DNA of 64,000 nt from Siphonodentalium dalli (GCA_032622095.1 CP136062.1:152948875-153012874); one strand, 5' to 3'. Counted from the first letter of the stretch, positions 35,279-47,149 are shown. Translations and numbers: made by a program. Notes: generated by a model not told the origin, from the sequence alone.

Positions 35279-35322
35279 GGGGGAGGTCAAGTGAACAATT
35301 GTTCACTTGACCTCCCCCTTAA
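35275..35322. repeat. 48-bp perfect palindrome bounded by TTAA
   Basis: TTAAGGGGGAGGTCAAGTGA continues to an AATT centre and then the exact inverse back to TTAA at 35319-35322. The arms are 22 bp. It shares its left TTAA with the preceding 502-bp element, so it may be a minimal end-to-end derivative of another TTAA element. Confidence 0.85.
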
Positions 35323-35603
35323 GCCATTTACTATTTTCATTATAATTACCATGTTGTTTTACGTCGTTCATGGAGTATATTAATGTATTTTACGTTCATC
35401 CCTGACCTAAATTCATTAACTTTTTGCATATTATCGCTCATCCGATTTAGAAACATAGGATCCAGAATGTTCTTCAGCGTGGAAGAATAAAGAGCTTTAC
35501 CTGTTAGTCTGTTCCTGAAATGGTACAATTAAAGAGCGTTTGTCTGCGTGAGGTTTTGTTCAGAGTATATTTATAGCCTGCATCGATATTTTGTATATAT
35601 ATA

Positions 35604-36055
35604 TGTGACCCGCCATATCAAATCAAGTCGGAAGTCGGGATTTGTTTTACCCTGTGCCAATGCATTCTATTATATATGCGAGTCGACCATAGGTCGCCTC
35701 GCATATATAAGAGAATGCATTGGCCTAACAATTTTTTATCATGTTTTTTAAATAAATGTTTCTTACAATTTTTAGGACATAAAATAAAAAACATCCATTA
35801 CACTACAGGGAGCCCCACAAATAAATAGAAGCATATAGAAGAGTGTCGTCTGCTCATGTTTGTCTGAGGCTCTGTATGGGTGAAATTGTTAAAGAATACA
35901 AGAACAAATTATTAAAATTGTAAAAAATTGTTAGGCCAATGCATTTTCTTATATAGGCGAGGCGACCTATGGTCGACTCGCATATATAAGAGAATGCATT
36001 GGCACAGGGTAAAAAAAATCCCGACTTCCGACTGGATTTGATATGGCGGGTCACA
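35604..36055. mobile_element. TA-flanked MITE with inverted hairpin pair
   Basis: The ends TGTGACCCGCCATATCAAAT and its inverted partner at 36016-36055 form about 40-bp terminal repeats. They are flanked by TA (35602-35603, 36056-36057), as in Tc1/mariner-type elements. Inside are the same hairpins (35657-35723, 35936-36002) found in the TTAA elements, with a longer spacer of about 210 bp. Confidence 0.8.
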
Positions 36056-36127
36056 TATCGGCCTATTTTAGTCTTCCTTACACATTACGTCGACATTATT
36101 GGGAGGATCATATCACCCATGTCCGTT

Positions 36128-36376
36128 TATAACCCATTCCTTGACTGGAACTTCCTGCAATTTTGCGAAAACCCTGTGCATGCATTCTCTTATATACGCG
36201 AGTCTCGCATATATAAGAGAATACATTGGCCTAACAATATTTGCCTTGACCTTGTAATCCAGTGCATTCTCTTATATATGCGAGGCTTCCTATGGGAGAC
36301 CTGCACATAAAAGAGAATGAACTGGCACATGATCTTTAATGTTGCACCAGCGCAGCTCCCATCATGAAAGGGTTAA
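36128..36376. mobile_element. TTAA-flanked MITE with two degenerate hairpins (uninterrupted sister)
   Basis: It shares with 9600-11004 the sequence CTTCCTGCAATTTTGC, two hairpins (about 36178-36230 and 36261-36326), the spacer TTGCCTTGACCTTGT and the right end CAGCTCCCATCATGAAAGGG before TTAA 36373-36376. It is the uninterrupted structure and confirms the extra sequence at 9751-10862 as an insertion. Confidence 0.65.
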
Positions 36377-37384
36377 ATATATTGTTTTGGGGTAAATAAG
36401 CAAACGTTAATACACGATGGCGTTAGTTGGGGTGAAAACTACGACAATTTAACCAGGAACAGTTTACAAAGTCTTTGGATGGTTCCAAAATCACCGAGTT
36501 ATTCTACATGTATCCTGTAGCAGCGTTTGATTAGGCTCTAATAATTTACAAATCTACGCCATACATGTGTAAAACGAAATCAGGAAATGTATACCAATAA
36601 TTCCTGGCTTACGAGTGGATATGATTGGCTTGGTATTGTTCACCACAAGCAAACAAAAACAAAACCAAAAATCTAAATCAAATAACTAACTAATTTAAAA
36701 AAACAAACAAACAAACGAATAAAAACGAAACAAACAACCGAAGATACAACACAAAAGCAAAAAAAAAAAATAGAAAGCAAATTAATAAGCTAGCTATAGT
36801 GGTATGCACTTCGCGGCCTTATGACACACACATTTTAAATCCTTTTCAAAATTTCTGGCATGATATGGGTATCGAAGATATATGACACATTATCTCTCGC
36901 AGAGATACCAATGATATCGACGACCGCTACTGAAACAACGGATTGTGCAACCAGAAAAAATAATCACCGATATGTCAATCTCTCAAATTTCCTCCGCCAT
37001 CGTGGTGAATGGGAAACGATATCCGGTCTTATCGTCTCGCGGTCCCTCTCACAGTGGCACGCCGTTCCACCTCCCACATTGTGCACGTTTTTATCGCCGT
37101 TTCGTGGGTTCTGTGATAACCGTTCTACTAAACCCAGTGATATATGTAGTCTAATGAAATTGTGAACGGGGCAGTGCCATCAATCACCCAGGAGGGAGAA
37201 AACATATTGTGGTATATAGTATTTAGATCACACAAAAGTGTTGATTAAAGATGTTCCTTCAATCCTGTTTGACACCGAATATAGTCCAAACTATTATAGA
37301 CGAAATTCTGCGTAACACGATTGAAAACTACGACCATGAGTACCAACAAAGGCATTACAATACGGCGACGGGAATACAACAGCA

Positions 37385-37840
37385 AAAACTTCAAAGGACA
37401 TGGCTCATTCGAATCTCCATTTTTTTTCCTGCGTAAATTGGAGCGACGGATACGATAGGTCGATAAATATACGAACTATTGATATACCGGCTTCATATAC
37501 TCCGAAAAACACTTGCCAAGGTCACAGTCATTTTTCAGCAGTTTTCAACTTTTCGCCAGAAGTCAGATAAACGCTCTTTATTGCTACTATATCAGGAATA
37601 GACTACAACAGAACGCTCTTTTCTGTTCCATGTTGCGAAAATGGCTGTTTTGTGTTTGGGACCCTAAACACTGTATTCATAGTTGTATTTTTCATTACTT
37701 CAATGCGTCTTTTGGGGATACATGATGCTCGTAGAAAGGTTGTTCAGATATTTAGCGACCTATTTCGATACTGATAAAAATTAAAAAGCGAATAATATTA
37801 TGTGTATTTTGGAGCGCAACCCGCCATGTGGCTTTCATAT
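37385..37840. mobile_element. Member of the GCGCTCCAAAATA family with part of the large hairpin
   Basis: It shares GACATGGCTCATTCGAATCT, ATACGAACTATTGATATACCG and the two-box motif (37569-37621) with 22217-22818 in the same order, ending TTTTGGAGCGCAACCCGCCATGTGG. One hairpin arm is missing, so it is an asymmetric relative. Confidence 0.6.
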
Positions 37841-38737
37841 ATGGAAGCAAGAACATGTCGTATAATCTTCCTGGGATGATCATCAAGATGGCGACACTGT
37901 GGATTTGCCTGACAGGTTCCCCCGGTGTGTGAACACAGCCCGACCTATAGTTTCTTGGATTGTATATGTAAGTTATGTATGTAAGCTGCATGGTATGTTT
38001 GAAGAGTGCGCAAGATAGAGCGAAAGGAGCGTGTATGTTTAACAATAAATTGTATATATTTTCTTCTGTATTCGTATATATACTATGTTCCATTGTTATT
38101 CAACTCAAATAAAAAAAAGAATATCAGTGCATGGTTGGTTGCCATGTCTTTACTTATATTCAGAGATTGTGGTAATACATATAACCAGGGACAAAATACG
38201 TCAGTCCCAAAACAAAGACGTAAATAGTATGCATAAAATCACAGCAGCCCATTGGAAAGCAGTAAGTTGGCTCTATATGTGTTGATCAGTTCACATTGTT
38301 TTAATTGCTGGACAGGCTTGTCAAATCGTTATATGAACTTCTTACTTCCAACGGCACAGTGCAATTTGACATGATACTTTAGATGCTTTAGATTCGGTGT
38401 ACATTCCGAGAATGCACATTGTGATTTATGCTATATGGTGAGAACACATTGTTTTACATCCTCAACATGACGTAACGTGACGTGGTGTTCGATATTTGTC
38501 TCCAGTATGACCCCCCCCCATTATATAACGTCGGGCAATATGACGGAGACGTCGGACAATTGGACATTACCCCCCGCCCCAGTTACGGGACTGCATACAC
38601 CATTGGTAATGTAGAGACTATATTGGCATATACCACTGGTAATTTACTGTTGGAAGAAAGAGTCGGTAATTGATATCTCGAAAAAAATATTCACCCTTAT
38701 TCACCAATTGTCACAATATCACAAAGACACCAACCCA

Positions 38738-38912
38738 GATAACATCCATTTGAACAATTTTATACATTGGAATGGTCTATTATTCATTTGGAGGGGTGAT
38801 TCGTATTCATTTGTGGGGAAATGGCCTATGCATTGTCGTTTGTTGAACTTATTATCTGAACATTTCCTAAGGGAATAACTCGCCAATGAGTATTTAGTGT
38901 AGCAAGGGTTAA
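38738..38912. mobile_element. TTAA MITE, CTATACTAAAT family, decayed left end
   Basis: Contains GGAATGGTCTATTATTCATT and ends GTATTTAGTGTAGCAAGGGTTAA. The left terminus has lost its TTAA. Confidence 0.55.
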
Positions 38913-39139
38913 TGCAGCCCTTTCTCGTCGAAATTGGAGTCCGTGTCAATGAACATAACTGACTGAACCACCGAAGCCTTTAAAGTGGTCTTGTTGATAT
39001 TGGCGTTGAAATCAGCTACGACAACGCCGTTGACGTTGACGATGGACGCGGATTTTTCGTAAACAAATTTAAAGCTTGTAAAATTTAAATCCCTATATAC
39101 AATATGGATATATATTATATAGAGCCGAACACATTATTC

Positions 39140-39335
39140 ACATAGCACCATCGAAGCCAGCTCGGACACTAGCCATGGCGCCTATGATTAGCAGTCGTTC
39201 TCTGCTGGACATACTCAGCAAGACACACGCACCTTGTTCCGTCACAATGACATGCAGTTGAAGGAGTGCAAACTGGCCAATCAAGACGCAGCAGTGCATG
39301 TTGACCGTACACAGCGAAGCTAATAAAAAACCAGG
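39140..39335. promoter_or_regulatory. Single-copy GC-richer island
   Basis: CATCGAAGCCAGCTCGGACA through CGTACACAGCGAAGC is unrelated to the repeats and has higher GC. It includes GCCAATCAAG. It lies about 7 kb 5' of FoxF. Confidence 0.2.
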
Positions 39336-39545
39336 CTAATTTATCCAGCGAAAGCTTTAATATTTAGAATGTGAAAGGTTGGTTGATGTATATATATATA
39401 ATTAGGACAATGATGTGAGCCTCATATAGATATACCCTTCCACAATTAAAACCAGGAACGTAGGGTGGCATGGCATGATATCTACATGAGAGGATCACGT
39501 GACGGTAATCAGTTATCACCGGTCCAATCATCACCAATATTCTTA

Positions 39546-40078
39546 TTTGAAGATGCGGGCGGCGTTGGCGGTGGGTATGCTGTTAAAATATTCACCTCCG
39601 TCAAAAACCGCCATAAACAGAAAGAATAGTAAAATATAGACAGGCTTTGTTCTTGTATACCAATCAGAAATATGGCATAAACAGTATGTTATCGTCAAAT
39701 GTTTTTCGTTTGTTATGTAAACAAAAGCAAAAAAACGTTACAGAGCCTGGCTTTTGTTTAGGTCCGGATATGGTAAACATAAAGAGCGTTATTTGTTGCT
39801 GTTTTCCTGATATGGAAATAACAAAGAGCGTCGGTATTATTTGTGTGTGTTTAACCAATAGAATTGCGCGGTGTTATGTAAACAGAAGCAACACTTCTGT
39901 AACACGATCATGCTCTTGTTTACGTACACCACCGTCTACGTCTTAACGACAATATACTATTTACGCGCTGATTATGTTTGGCATATGAACAAAACTATAT
40001 ATATTTAATATTCCTTCTGTTGATGGCGATTTGAAAAAATATGAATATTTCTGCAACGAACGCCACCCGTGCCTTTAA
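39546..40078. mobile_element. TTAA palindromic element, GGCGGTGGGTAT family
   Basis: Left GGCGTTGGCGGTGGGTATGC, right CGCCACCCGTGCCTTTAA (TTAA 40075-40078). It is close to 34087-34601 over its full length, with the two-box AAAGAGCG motif at 39781-39830. The left TTAA has mutated to TTGA. Confidence 0.7.
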
Positions 40079-41032
40079 TGTACAATAATTCTGTTATCTT
40101 GGTTAAACTTGTGTATATATTGTTGGGAAAGGGGCTACAGTAAGTTGATATAACTTGTGCCATAATTCATTGTAACATTTGCTACAATATATGTTTAAAC
40201 CAAAGTGGCGACAGTGGGCTTTGAGGGGCATTGTTAAACAAACATCAAACTTGACACATCAGTTGATCATTTTAGACCAAAAGTAGGTCAACATTGTTCT
40301 AATAGCTAGAATCTCCAACCAAGATATTTAAAGTGATATATATTGATTGGTTTAGGCCAAAATCAATTTTCCAACTTTTGGTAACTTAAGGATTGAAATG
40401 GGCGTCAACTGGAAAACATTCAAACCATTGAAACCATCTTGCATGGGGGCATGTTGGGTTGGAAACAGCAGCACGAGTGGAAAACGTGACGTATACCAGT
40501 TCGGAAATTCTGACCATGAGATGCAAATAGGATTTCCTGGAAATGGCAATTCGGTCTTGTTTAATGGGTGCCGTTGGATTCTGCCACTGGATATATAATA
40601 AAAATGAGATACATCCCGGATAACTTTTGACAAGAACCATATATAGGACTCGATTTTATATTTTACTCGGTAGCGAAACCCAGCAATACAAATAAGCGAT
40701 ATATGTGTTAAGGCTCGTGCGAAGATCCACGAAAAATCAAGAGATGAATTAACACGATTTGATTAACTACATGTACACATGCTATATATTTATTGTGTGC
40801 CTCCTATGTGGAGAAGAATATATATAAAGGTTACAATATGGTATATACATGTATATGGTTATCACAACGTCGTTGAAAACACACCAACACAGAGCTGTAG
40901 CATATTGTTTTAACGTAGCCATATGCGTGTGAGTTGAGAGTGTATGTTTATACAGTATTAGTTATAACATGGTATATGCGAGCGATGATCGATACCATGG
41001 CGTGTATCAATGACAACAATATACTGGCTACT
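40079..41032. other. No gene seen; repeat-derived and A/T-rich sequence
   Basis: 40240-40640 contains TTTTAGACCAAAAGTAGG and TTCCAACTTTTGG words like those in the 9751 hAT-type element, so it may be a remote relic. The rest is unassigned. Confidence 0.35.
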
Positions 41033-41422
41033 CTAATATAAATTTGAGTTCCCGCGAATAAAGCGACACATGGTGAGCAAGTAAGTTGATGAGTCCAGAA
41101 TAATAAGCTCCATTTGATGCAACACTTCGTCGGGAATGGTAACTACCTCTGTTCCAAGAAGAAAAGCACATAGTGTAGAGTCACTGATTGTGTCCAGATA
41201 TAGGTATGGTTCTATCCCATAGTGGTTGAGTATATGGTCGTAATAACCATTCCTCATGCAGGTGATGTGATCGGAAGTACATCAGACATATACCTATCCT
41301 ACAAATTGGGGCAAAATGACGGCGATTTTGACGATGACGATAAGAGTTTGAAGAGAATTACGATGATATATATAGGTGCAACAACGAGCGTTGATGACGT
41401 CAGCGATCGTGGTGGAGACAAT

Positions 41423-41600
41423 GCATGGAAATGACGATGATGATGACGATGGCGATTATGATGATGCCGATGATAATGATGACGATGATTGTGATCACGA
41501 CGATAATGATGGCGGTGACGATGACAATGATGATGATTATAACTACGTTGATGGTGATAATGATGATGATGACGACCATACGGCGGCGAATGATGGTATG
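41423..41600. repeat. GAT/GAC-rich imperfect trinucleotide tract
   Basis: The plus strand is almost only GAY codons (poly-Asp if translated) and the minus strand gives poly-His. It is a cryptic microsatellite with no flanking coding signal. Confidence 0.8.
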
Positions 41601-41989
41601 TAAGTGACCCCATTGTATATATATATATATTCATGTTCTGCATTAATTTGTATCTTTGGCAATTAAAGCATAGCATAGACTATAAGGTAAGATAATGTAA
41701 TATTTCAAGAGTTCGTGTGGTATCATTATGCCGTTTTGGTTTACATGTTTAAGCATTTTGATTCCGTGAAAGCATGGGTTGAAGCTTTCCATGCCATGAA
41801 CGCAACTGGTCTATTCAAGATATTCCGCATATCTGAAAGGGGAAGAAAGATGGACAACCACCTAGGTAAAACAATGATCAAGACCATTCAACAAATACAA
41901 CGTATTGTGAACAAACAGGAAGTCATTGGAAATGCACTCATAGTTATTCGATGTACATAACCTAAAAGAACTTGTTCCAGATAGACACG

Positions 41990-42215
41990 GACAAGATCAG
42001 TGAAATCTCGACATGCGTTCTCTGAGTTGGACCAGTTAATCACCTCATGCCTGCCTTATCTCCAGCGGCAACGGCGATCCTCCAGCTGAGATATCAGCGT
42101 CATTGACAATTCCTATTGGCCATTCCTACCACTCTGCCTGCTGAGGGGGCTTCTGATTGGCTGTATAATTTCACCGTGTCAATGGGGTAATTGTGGGGCT
42201 GTCTGGGGTGAATGA
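41990..42215. promoter_or_regulatory. Single-copy GC-richer island, possible FoxF enhancer
   Basis: About 220 bp with no relation to the repeats here and a raised GC content between A/T-rich elements. It contains GCCTTATCTCC (GATA-like), CCAGCTGAG (E-box), TCTGATTGGCT and CCTATTGGCC (CCAAT-like). It lies about 10 kb 5' of FoxF. Function is inference only. Confidence 0.25.
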
Positions 42216-42372
42216 GTGCAGAATAGTTTTATTCGCATTATTAAACAAGAATAACAAGACACTATAGTTCTAGGTGCAAGAAAACTCCATGGTGTCTTGA
42301 ATAGTACACATTTACTATGAGATCAATGGTGAAAGTGTCTAACAGACTTCTCACTACACCTAGATCATGCCA

Positions 42373-42748
42373 TTAAAGACATATTATGGACTTGTTTGGG
42401 TGCGTGAAATTCACCAGTTAGTACTTAGGTGCTATGCCAACCTGTGGAATGTAGCATTCTGCTAACATCGCCGAAAATGTCAAAGAAATCGACTACACAA
42501 CTCCATAGAAAACATCGTCTGAACTACGCCTAATTGTAAATATTTACATCTCGATTCGGGACGCAACTATTGGCGATAATCAAACACAAATGATTTTGCC
42601 ATCGATAGTCATTGCGTTTAATTAATATATGAGAATGACAGTTTGTATCGTCAATTTTAATTAATATTCGTAACAAATAACTACTTTGAACAAGATTATT
42701 CTCAATTTTTATTTGATCACCCTACCAGAGTGTTTCACATCACTTTAA
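42373..42748. mobile_element. TTAA-flanked element, copy 1 of an inverted pair
   Basis: Flanked by TTAA (42373-42376, 42745-42748). It is the reverse complement of 44504-44859, sharing GGAATGTAGCATTCTGCTAAC / its inverse and GAGTGTTTCACATCACTTTAA at the end. No coding frame. It shares its right TTAA with the hairpin MITE. Confidence 0.72.
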
Positions 42749-43133
42749 CCCTTTACCCAACAAAACGGCCAAAACCGGCCAAATAAAGCTTCAACAGCCT
42801 AAAATATCTTCGGTCTGTCTCAATAGAACCATACAAATATGGATATCATTGGAACCGGCTCCTTGACCACATTGTGATAGTTACAGTTATGCCCTGTGCC
42901 AATGCATTCTCTTATATATGCGAGTCGACCATAGGTCGCCTCGCATATATAAGAGAATGCATTGGCCTTTTTTAAAACACTTTTTACATTTTTTCTTACA
43001 TTCTTTAACAATTTTATAATTTTGAATGTGTTAAGCCAATGCATTCTCTTATATATGCGAGGCGACCTATGGTCGACTCGCATATATAAGAGAATGCATT
43101 GGCACAGGGCCCTTCTGTTGGGTAAAGGGTTAA
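42745..43133. mobile_element. TTAA-flanked hairpin MITE, full length
   Basis: It matches 21271-21669 almost throughout, with hairpins at 42899-42965 and 43036-43102. Its left TTAA (42745-42748) is also the right end of the element at 42373, and its right TTAA (43130-43133) borders a further element. Confidence 0.85.
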
Positions 43134-43625
43134 CCTCTACTCTGGCTAACTCCCTTAAAGATCGTATTACACCAGTACAAAACCTTGGAACCTTTTGAAG
43201 TTTTGACAGGGAACCTTATAAAGTCGAAAAGATAACGCGGGGAATATATTTCTTAGTTGTTATCTTTTCCTTAATAATATTCACTGTAGGTGAAGGTCCC
43301 ATCTCAAAATTGTATACTTTTTTCTGACTGTGAGTCGATATCGCAAGAAACATCGAATTAATTATCCAGGAGAAATTCCATAATTGTAAGCGACGCAAAG
43401 CAAAATCGTTCACAAATTCACTTAAATCGTGAAATTTTGAGTTGGGACCTTAACCTATACAGTAAAGTACATTATTAAGTAATAATAGCTAAGAAATATA
43501 TTCCCCGCCGTATTTGTTCGACTTTATGTTCCCTGTCAAAACTGCAAAAAGTTCCAATGTTTTGTAATGGTGGAATATGATCTCCTCTACAGGCGTTATA
43601 CAGAGTAGAGATTCATGACTTGATC
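43134..43625. mobile_element. Long-TIR element, second copy
   Basis: CAGTACAAAACCTTGGAACC, GAGAAATTCCATAATTGTAA and CAATGTTTTGTAATGG follow 27003-27513 throughout. The outer right end AGAGTAGAGATTCATGA is kept. It directly abuts the TTAA hairpin MITE. Confidence 0.65.
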
Positions 43626-43998
43626 TACTCTACACCTATATATAGCCATATTCAGGCATTCAGCTCTCGTCACAATGGGTAATTTTACGAATACAATATT
43701 TGAACAATTTCTATATATCGTCAATTAGGCACCAGATATTCAACAAATTACAATTGATTGCATCACGAAATGCATGTTTCGTCGCATCCGCTTTGCGTGC
43801 TAACAATTGAAAACAGCTTGGAAAATTATAATGGCTGTGACTATGGAAAGTATTTTTCAGAGCATATGAAACCGGTATATCAATATTTCGTGTATTTGTC
43901 AACCTATATATAGTTTATGCCTACTTCTAAATTACGTAGAGATAATTTGGAAGCTCGAACGAGCCATGTCGATCTGTTTAAGATTTGAACCATCTTTT

Positions 43999-44165
43999 CA
44001 ACAAAGGAATCTGTAACTTGAGGCATTTCCTGACAATTCGTACGGAGATGGCGATCTTCAATCTATGTCTGTGATCGGTGCCACAGAAGTGCAATCTAAA
44101 TAAATAAACTGATCGAGGGGGAATGACTTATTAATGAAGGCATTTGTCCAGAACACTGGCTACAA
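43999..44165. repeat. Dispersed ~180-bp unit, copy 1 of 4
   Basis: TCAACAAAGGAATCTGTAAC through GTCTGTGATCGGTGCCACAG to GAAGGCATTTGTCC. Other copies are at 45365-45520, 45712-45890 and 46913-47095, all in the same orientation. Confidence 0.65.
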
Positions 44166-44503
44166 CTCTACGCCAAAGTGCAAAGTAGGTTGGTGAATAC
44201 TTAAATTCTCTTTTCGACCTTTATTATATGCTACGGAAAAACTTATTCATGTCATAGAAATTAGAAAAATCGGGTTCAAACTTTTCATTATAGCTTGGCA
44301 GGACAAAGAGCCTCTATTGTATGACATTTTTATTCTATATTCATGATATGGTAAAAATAAACAACATAAATAGTCTCTTCTCTGTGAACATGTCTATAAC
44401 TTTGTGAAGTTTTGACAGAATTCATAGTCTGTATATATGTCGTGAATGTATACTACCAACCTTCCAAATAATGTATATTTAATTTAATTTAATTAAAGTC
44501 CGT

Positions 44504-44859
44504 TTAAAGTGATGTGAAACACTCAAAATAAATTGAGAAGAATGTTGCTCAAAGTAATTATATTTTTTACGAATATTAATCAAAATTGACAGCGCACATT
44601 GTCATTCTTATATATAAATTAAATACAATGACCCTCGATGGCGAAACAATTTGTGTTAGTTGTCGATAGTTGCGTCCACGTAGTTAATATTTACCATCGA
44701 GCGTAGTTCATACGATGTTTTCTATGGAGTGATATGGTCGATTTCTTTGAAATTTTCGGCGATGTTAGTAGAATGCTACATTCCCAAGGTTGGCATAGCT
44801 CCTGAGTACTAATTTATCAATTTCTCGCACACCCGAACAAATCCATGATATCTCTTTAA
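44504..44859. mobile_element. TTAA-flanked element, copy 2 of an inverted pair
   Basis: TTAAAGTGATGTGAAACACTC at the left and ATATCTCTTTAA at the right. Same family as 42373-42748 in the opposite orientation, and its right TTAA starts the next element. Confidence 0.72.
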
Positions 44860-45357
44860 AGGCACGTGCGGCCTTAATTGTCGAAAATATTCATATTTGT
44901 TCCAAACACCGTAAACAGAAAAACATTAAAACGCATACAGTTCCGTTCATATATGCCATGACCATCGCGTAAACAGCATGTTATCATAAAGACCTACTAT
45001 ATTTTACCTAAGCATGAGCCTGATTGTGTTACAGAAGATAGCACAATGCTACTGGCTAATCACACACAAATGGCATAAACGCTCTTTATTAGTTCCATAT
45101 CAGGTATTCACTAACAAAGAACGCTCTTTATGTTTACCATCAAAATATAAACAAACACCAGAAAAGTAACTTTTCATGCGTTTGTTTACATAACAATGGT
45201 CAAACATATGACCATAACATACTGTTTATGCGATATTTCTTATTTGTATACGGACAAAGTCTATCTACATTTTGATGTTCTTTCTGTTTGTGGCGGTTTT
45301 TGACGGGTGGAGATATTTTCACAGGATACCCACCGCCAAGGCCAACCGTGTCTTTAA
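44856..45357. mobile_element. TTAA-flanked palindromic element, AAAGGCACG family, 502 bp
   Basis: TTAA at 44856-44859 and 45354-45357. It is near-identical to 34777-35278 in length and content, including the two-box ACGCTCTTTA motif at 45078-45130. The left TTAA is shared with the element ending at 44859. Confidence 0.82.
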
Positions 45358-45364
45358 GCGTTGA

Positions 45365-45520
45365 ACAATCTTAGCAACAAAAGACGCCGTGCCGTGAGGC
45401 ATTTCCTGGTCATATATATATATGGAAACGGCGATCTACCATGCATGTCTGTGATCGTTACCACGAACATGCAAGCTATAAATCGTGCCAAACAATAAAT
45501 TGATAGAGATAAATGCCTTA
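45365..45520. repeat. Dispersed ~180-bp unit, copy 2 of 4
   Basis: It begins next to the 502-bp TTAA element. It contains CATGTCTGTGATCGTTACCA and CAAGCTATAAATCGTGCCA. Confidence 0.6.
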
Positions 45521-45711
45521 TACCAGTATATTCCCTCCTTTCAGAGATGTAAAGGGAGAGGGCTTCAAATAAGCCAATGGCTTGTTGCCTAATCCCATTT
45601 TTTCATGAATGTTCATAGTGGGAAAATAATTACTGTTTAAACTAAATTATATATATGTATATATTTGGAGATTCAAACGAGTCAATGGCCGTTTATGTTT
45701 TAGTCGTCGTT

Positions 45712-45890
45712 TCAACAAAGGAAGCTGTGTCTTGAGACATTTCCACAGATTAGGCGGAGATGTCGATCAACCATCCATGTCTGTGATCGGTGCCACAAAC
45801 CTGCAAGCTATAAATCGTGCCATACGATAAACTGATAGAGTGAAATGCCTTATTAATGAACAATTCAGAAGGCATTTGTTCCGAATACTG
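45712..45890. repeat. Dispersed ~180-bp unit, copy 3 of 4
   Basis: Close to copy 4 through GAAGCTGTGTCTTGAGACAT and CACAAACCTGCAAGCTATAA, suggesting recent local duplication. Confidence 0.65.
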
Positions 45891-45935
45891 GTTATATATA
45901 TATACAGCTCTCAGCTCAAGTTGATAAATAGTCCA

Positions 45936-46740
45936 TAGCCGTACGAGCGCCCAAATTGTTAGGGGGCTGAGACTTTTTGCCCGAATTTTTTTACAATGAT
46001 ATATTCATGGTTGTAACATAGTTTTTGTAGAATATTCCTTGAATAATATGAATCGTACGTGACACGTAGTGGAGCAACAACACATGATGTGCCTCACTTT
46101 TTCAAATTTGCCTTTTTCGGCGACATAACGCTAAGAATTTTTTATGTAACATCATGCAGTGGTCACGACAGACACGACATGCCAAATTGACAAGACGTGT
46201 CGTGGATTGCAAAATCTTGTCTGGATTATCGTCATGGCTTCTTCATTTTTCGTTTTCATTAAGCTGACCAACGAAATTGGTCTCAATGAAATTAATAGAC
46301 TTAAATCACATGTGAATTCTTCGTAAGTTGTGAAGTAGTTACTTTAATTTTTATCGCGATGGTTCATTTCCAATTCGGCGTTTTTTGCAATCTCCACACG
46401 GTTGCTAACCGGAAGTCACGTGACAATTTCTCCAAAATCTATACCCGCGATCTTGAAAAATGACTGATGGATATAGAACAAATTATATGACGTCATGCAC
46501 CTGCCTTAGGTATAAGCACCCTTGGTGGTTGCTATTATACACATAAATATAACGAAATAGATTCAAATTAACCTTAATATGCATAATTCTGGCAGAAATG
46601 TTAAAAATACTGTAATTTGCCATCAGTTGCCCTGAACTACCATTCAGTTTGCCCGAACATTTCCCGAAAATATATCAAATTTGCGCGAAATTTTCCCGAA
46701 TGTTGAGCTTTCAGTACGTTTGGAGGGCTGCAGCCTGTGA
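45936..46740. mobile_element. Element with CATAGCCGTACG / CCCGAA ends
   Basis: Left CATAGCCGTACGAGCGCCC with GACTTTTTGCCCGAA, right a run of TTTGCCCGAA/TTCCCGAA units (46620-46700) and GGAGGGCTGCAGCC. A related bounded region is at 54420-56515. No frame is preserved. Confidence 0.5.
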
Positions 46741-46912
46741 AATGTAGGAAAGTTTCTATGACTTTGGGAAGTTTTGTCAGGGTACATAGCCTGTAGCCTG
46801 CAGATCGACATTTCGTATATTTATCGACCTATATTATCCCTCATTTAAAATTATGTATATTTAATTTGGAGATTCAAAAGAGGCAATGGCCGTTTATGTT
46901 TGAATCGTCTTT

Positions 46913-47095
46913 TCAACAAAGGAAGCTGTGTCTTGAGACATTTCCACAGATTAGGCGGAGATGTCGATCAACCATGTCTGTGATCGGTGCCACAAACCTG
47001 CAAGCTATAAATCGTGCCATACAATAAACTGATAGAGGGAAATGCCTTATTAATGAACAATTCAGAAGGCATTTGTTCGGAACACTGGCTCCAGT
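46913..47095. repeat. Dispersed ~180-bp unit, copy 4 of 4
   Basis: Nearly identical to copy 3 over its length, including GAATTCAG-like and AGGCATTTGTTC ends. Confidence 0.65.
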
Positions 47096-47149
47096 CCTAC
47101 CCATTCACGTAGATTGTGCATCAATCTTTTTCGCAGTTTTGTTTATAGA

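Larger units (their letters stand above)
34598..35435. mobile_element. TTAA element of the GTGTAC-CTAAATC family, split by a nested element
   Basis: The left half (34598-34776: ATGGAGAGTGTACCTAAATC, GGGCCATCTCC) and right half (35323-35435: CATTATAATTACCATGTTGT, CTAAATTCATTAAC) are the two arms of the family seen intact at 24213-24570. The split point is a TTAA in the palindromic centre, where the 34777-35278 element and a 48-bp palindrome now sit. Confidence 0.65.

Noticed and set aside
36860-37165. Overlapping plus-strand frames of 69-101 codons
   Set aside because: Two competing frames with no recognisable domain; likely chance in a GC-richer patch.
41033-41257. 74-codon minus-strand frame beginning near GYYDHILNHYGIEPYLYLDT
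   Set aside because: Composition is plausible, but there is no recognised family, no convincing splice sites and no neighbouring exons.
41376-41603. Open frame of almost pure Asp (plus) and His (minus)
   Set aside because: It is the translation of an imperfect GAT/GAC tract; there is no flanking coding signal.
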